Positions 32,901 through 34,451 of a stretch of DNA of 34,451 nucleotides are shown here, one piece after another (position 1 is the stretch's first letter; every line of letters starts with the position of its first letter). Source of the DNA: Echinicola shivajiensis (lineage in GTDB: Bacteria > Bacteroidota > Bacteroidia > Cytophagales > Cyclobacteriaceae); the NCBI RefSeq assembly GCF_018642165.1, contig NZ_JAHHZM010000024.1, positions 1 through 34,451 on the forward strand, read 5' to 3'. The notes below the pieces were generated by a model, which saw only the letters and a program-made list of their open reading frames with translations, did not search any database and was not told where the DNA came from. The translations under genes were made by a program, and so were the position numbers.

Positions 32901-34451
32901 ATCAGCTATACGGATGGCAGCTTAGAGATTACCCAGGCAGCCTTGACGGTAACGGCCGACGACCAGAGCAAGGTCTACGGAGCAGCAGATCCGGCCTTGA
33001 GCGTTTCCTATTTAGGTTTTGTGAATGGAGATGATGCGATAGCCTTGGGCGGCACCTTGGATGTGAGCCGAGCAGCCGGAGAGGATGTGGGCACTTATGC
33101 GATCACCGCATCAGGTTATACCTCATCCAATTATGCCATCAGCTATACGGATGGCAATATGGAGATTACCCAGGCGGCCTTGACGGTAACGACTGATGAC
33201 CAGAGCAAGGTCTACGGAGCAGCAGATCCGGCCTTGACCGTTTCCTATTTAGGCTTTGTAAACGGTGATGATGCCACATCCCTTGGAGGCACACTGGATA
33301 TTAGCCGTGCAACTGGTGAGGATGTAGGCACCTATGCGATCACTGCTTCCGGCTATACTTCTTCTAATTATACCATCAGTTATATGGATGGAAATATGGA
33401 GATCATTCCTGCAGCATTGATGGTAACGGCTGATGATCAATCAAAAGTCTACGGAACAGTCGACCCAAGTTTAACAGTAAGCTATTCAGGCTTTGTAAAC
33501 GGAGATGACGAGACAGCCCTTGGCGGGACATTGGATGTCAGCCGAGCAGCCGGAGAAGATGTGGGCAACTATGCCATTACCGCATCAGGTTATACTTCAT
33601 CGAACTATACCATCAGCTATACAGACGGCAATATGGAGATTACCCAGGCGGCTTTGACAGTAATGGCCGATAACCAGAGCAAGGTCTACGGAGCAGCCGA
33701 CCCAAGTTTAACAATAAGTTATACCGGCTTTGTAAACGGAGATGACGAAACAGCCCTTGGCGGCACCTTGGATGTGAGCCGAGCAGCCGGAGAGGATGTG
33801 GGAACCTATGCAATTATGGCCTCGGGTTATACCTCATCGAACTATACCATCAGCTATACGAATGGCAATATGGAGATTACCCAGGCGGCCTTGGCGGTAA
33901 CGGCAGTTGACCAGAGCAAGGTTTATGGTGAGACTGACCCTGCCTTGAGCGTTTCCTATACAGGTTTTGTGAATGGAGATGATGCCACTGCTCTGGGCGG
34001 GACATTGAATATCAGCCGTGCAACTGGTGAGGATGTAGGCACTTATGCGATCACTGCTTCCGGCTATACTTCTTCTAATTATACCATCAGTTATATGGAC
34101 GGCAACCTTGAAATAAGCCAGGCCAGCCTATCGGTCATTGCCGATGAGCAGACCAAGGTCTATGGTACAGCAGATCCTGTATTGGGCTATACGGCTTCCG
34201 GTTTTGTCAATGGTGATGATGAGAACACTTTGACAGGAAGCTTAAGCAGAGCAGCAGGTGAGTCAATTGGTGTATATGATATTAATTTGGGCAGCTTGTC
34301 CGCAGGGGATAATTATAATATTGACTACCAGTCAGCCACGCTTACCATCCAGGGCATGAAGATCGAGGAGGTCTACGAGCCTGCTGCAGTTACCGTGGAC
34401 TGGGGAGTGGCCGTTGATGGCATATTGCTACCTGAAACGGTACTGGTAAGG
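26967..34451 (+). CDS. Giant secreted repeat protein with Calx-beta, Ig-like and MBG repeats (3' end beyond window)
   Basis: An open frame of 2,495 codons from ATG 26967 to the window edge, with no stop. Order by residue: signal peptide about 1-31 (KTLLLLVVGMFSVFQLRGQ); a unique N-terminal domain to about 175; a cadherin-like domain about 180-300 (YTFSTSDFGYSDSDGD, Ca-binding-like DADNDDVYDG); two Calx-beta domains about 302-521 (YEGNETVIIDI, EEGDETVIIDM); eight Ig-like repeats of about 100 residues at 525-1331 (SSSGGGTNVTGSG, DLSGLGDGTITLS); a domain at about 1332-1430 with DPDSDPESGSSYKWYRSDD; an Ig-like domain at 1433-1516; and twelve 79-residue MBG repeats to about 2464 (KVYGAADPSLTVSY, GFVNGDD, ASGYTSSNYTISY). 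The composition is Ser/Thr/Gly/Asp-rich with almost no Cys. A giant surface adhesin or matrix protein is inferred; a T9SS sorting domain would be expected beyond the window. Confidence 0.88.
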   Translation, partial: MKYIYRNNLYKTLLLLVVGMFSVFQLRGQTYTETFDYTTPDGVSTVSHIIGGVQFDFVFTTQGDGGDFAHIPVYGSSNSASLDFLSSTPITTTTEKVTISRNDGGSFELTSLFLRNDGGTTVTIQGYLSGSSVGTSQTVANGVNGIYNFGLVVDEVQFTATDFYQVNLDDFTWSVPAGNSAPTASSFTAASGPYENLTYTFSTSDFGYSDSDGDLLSHLVIETLPAAGTLYLDADNDDVYDGLEAVSVNDQISKADLDAGNLQYIQNGSTNTSFQFEVNDGTVNSSGNYVATLNVNPVPTVSLSVLPTSKTESVTTASTITATLSNTYGSNVNVGLAFSGTATGSGVDYGLSATSIIVPAGSTTGNINLTNVPDALYEGNETVIIDISSVNSGTENGTQQVTYTITDDDTAPNATIEVVDNPITDESGGKAYIQGKIDAFAGVTVTIPLSFSGTATGGGADYSMTGTTITISAGQVMGSVALTSLFDGIEEGDETVIIDMMTPTNAIEDGTQQVTLTIQDEDATPPSGYTVDIDQTGINTVNESAVSFTFVGAEIGATYNYSISSSGGGTNVTGSGTILSATDQINGIDLSGLGDGTITLSVTLTDTFGSTGSAATDTETKDTTAPSGYTVGIDQSGITTSNQSAASFTFAGAEVNTTYNYTFSSSGGGTNVTGTGTIATATDQITGIDLSGLGDGTVTLSVTLTDTFGNAGSAAADTETKDTTAPSGYTVSIDLSPINNGNQSSVSFTFATAEVGCTYNYTFSSSGGGTNVTGSGIIATASDQVTGIDLNGLGDGTITLSVTLTDISGNTGSASSNTETKDATGPSGYSVQIDQSPISSSNQTVTSFTFAGAEVGASYNYNLSSSGGGTNVTGSGSIATATDQITGIDLSGLDDGTITLSVSLTDGYGNTGSAATDTETKDTAAPSGYSVQIDQSPINSSNQSATSFTFAGAEIGSTYNYTLSSSGGGTNVTGSGIIATASDQVTGIDLSGLGDGTITLSVTLTDISGNTGSAATDTETKDTIAPSGYSVNIDLLGETMINVVNETIIEFSVTGMEVGSTLNYSFTSSGGGIAVSGTETVTTASETFDNGGAGYDLSGLNDGTIVLSVSLTDAAGNQGTDATDTETKDAGAPTGYTVSWDDNMINATEASSTSFTISNAEVGTTVNYAISSSGDGNTATLTGTSSVSNLSQSISVDVSSLTNGTLTVNIALTDAGGNTGSTVSDNSAVLDQTAPSGYSATFDQDPIDETNETSLSFSFTGAEVGAVYNYTISSSGGGTPISSSGTVSSAAMTFGGIDVSGLGDGTLSLSFSLTDPSGNAGSPVTDTSTKDTNEAPSASAVSISGAMTVGEQLTGNYTFTDPDSDPESGSSYKWYRSDDNAGTNKAAISGAMAQQYTLEAADQGKYISFEVTPNDGTDAGTAVESSLKGPVKIDQRIVFPSIAGKTFGDAAFSLGDAQTDQGLTVTYTADDPSIVSITGNQATILKAGNTQITATQAGDGLTNAANPVIQGLTVNKAALTVTADDQSKVYGAADPSLTVSYAGFVNGDDATALGGTLNISRAAGEDVGTYAITASGYTSSNYTISYTDGNMEITQAALTVTTDDQSKVYGTADPALTVSYLGFVNGDDETALGGNLDVSRSAGEDVGTYAITASGYISSNYTITYMDGSLDITPATLTVTADDQSKVYGSADPSLTVSYSAFVNGDDATALGGSLDVSRAAGEDVGNYAITASGYTSSNYTISYTDGNMEITQAALTVTADDQGKVYGAADPSLTVSYSGFVNGDDATALGGSLDVSRAAGEDVGTYAITASGYTSSNYTISYTDGNMEITPAALMVTADDQSKVYGTADPSLTVSYSGFVNGDDETTLGGTLDVSRVGGEDVGNYAITSSGYTSSNYTISYTDGNMEITQTALTVTADDQGKVYGAADPSLTVSYTGFVNSDDATALGGTLDVSRAAGEDVGTYVITASGYTSSNYTISYTDGSLEITQAALTVTADDQSKVYGAADPALSVSYLGFVNGDDAIALGGTLDVSRAAGEDVGTYAITASGYTSSNYAISYTDGNMEITQAALTVTTDDQSKVYGAADPALTVSYLGFVNGDDATSLGGTLDISRATGEDVGTYAITASGYTSSNYTISYMDGNMEIIPAALMVTADDQSKVYGTVDPSLTVSYSGFVNGDDETALGGTLDVSRAAGEDVGNYAITASGYTSSNYTISYTDGNMEITQAALTVMADNQSKVYGAADPSLTISYTGFVNGDDETALGGTLDVSRAAGEDVGTYAIMASGYTSSNYTISYTNGNMEITQAALAVTAVDQSKVYGETDPALSVSYTGFVNGDDATALGGTLNISRATGEDVGTYAITASGYTSSNYTISYMDGNLEISQASLSVIADEQTKVYGTADPVLGYTASGFVNGDDENTLTGSLSRAAGESIGVYDINLGSLSAGDNYNIDYQSATLTIQGMKIEEVYEPAAVTVDWGVAVDGILLPETVLVR
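28541..30960 (+). repeat. Eight tandem ~300-bp coding repeats (Ig-like)
   Basis: Units begin at the P-S/T-G-Y codons near 28541, 28841, 29141, 29441, 29741, 30041, 30362 and 30668. The first six starts are exactly 300 bp apart (100 codons); the next intervals are about 321 and 306 bp. Units 1-5 are close at the nucleotide level; units 6-8 diverge progressively. A 135-bp tract of unit 3 (29274-29408) recurs in unit 5 (29874-30008) with one mismatch. Confidence 0.9.
31515..34358 (+). repeat. Twelve tandem 237-bp MBG-domain repeats
   Basis: The K-V-Y-G codons place the Val codon at 31551, 31788, 32025, 32262, 32499, 32736, 32973, 33210, 33447, 33684, 33921 and 34158: eleven successive intervals of exactly 237 bp (79 codons) with no indel. 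Nucleotide identity among most units is very high. The twelfth is clearly divergent (DPVLGYTASGFVNGDDENTL), as is usual for the capping MBG unit, and is followed by a different domain. Confidence 0.93.

Noticed and set aside
31515-34358. Regular 237-bp periodicity considered as a CRISPR-like or satellite array
   Set aside because: The frame is continuously open, the period is a multiple of three, and each unit translates to an MBG domain; there are no short repeats with unique spacers.

Overview
The window is chromosomal DNA from a member of the Bacteroidota, most likely Cytophagales (Cyclobacteriaceae-like). This is inferred from type IX secretion (T9SS) C-terminal sorting domains, TonB-dependent receptors with a carboxypeptidase-like N-terminal domain, a fused RibBA, promoters of the TTG-N19-TAnnTTTG type, weak ribosome binding sites and AT-rich intergenic DNA. 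No species can be named from the sequence alone.

Layout. (1) 1-531: the right end of an IS21-family insertion sequence (tail of IstB plus two 23-bp terminal repeats) abuts an HTH/excisionase-like gene that has lost its start; then come a phased direct repeat and a tRNA with anticodon CAU. This looks like the eroded end of an integrated element. (2) 667-2395: a YihX-like HAD phosphatase overlapping an M50 site-2 protease. (3) 2464-5389, minus: PASTA-domain membrane protein, T9SS-exported protein and single-domain rhodanese in a tight operon. (4) 5539-9985, minus: Mrp/ApbC P-loop ATPase, NifU-like scaffold (Fe-S cluster handling) and a large secreted M43 metalloprotease. (5) 10222-15165, plus: dnaG, ribBA, a secreted protein of unknown function and surE. 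(6) 15255-21290, minus: a four-gene envelope operon (DUF4856-type lipoprotein, imelysin-like lipoprotein, HTTM/gamma-carboxylase-like membrane protein, TonB-dependent receptor), probably for uptake of iron or a related nutrient, behind a near-perfect Bacteroidota promoter. (7) 21763-22638, minus: a myo-inositol oxygenase with all six di-iron ligands. (8) 23004-25434, plus: a small protein with a CPPMC motif, a seven-helix membrane protein, a histidine kinase and a LuxR-type response regulator, overlapping or closely spaced. (9) 25721-34451, plus: an unknown small protein, a phage-tail-collar (MdpB-type) protein and the first 2,495 codons of a giant repeat protein that runs off the end of the window.

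The first 22 kb is mostly ordinary housekeeping and envelope genes. The regions most worth attention are the envelope uptake operon, the small-protein/receptor/kinase/regulator cassette, and the giant protein. The giant protein's repeats keep perfect nucleotide periods (300 bp, then 237 bp twelve times) and show clear traces of copying between non-adjacent units.
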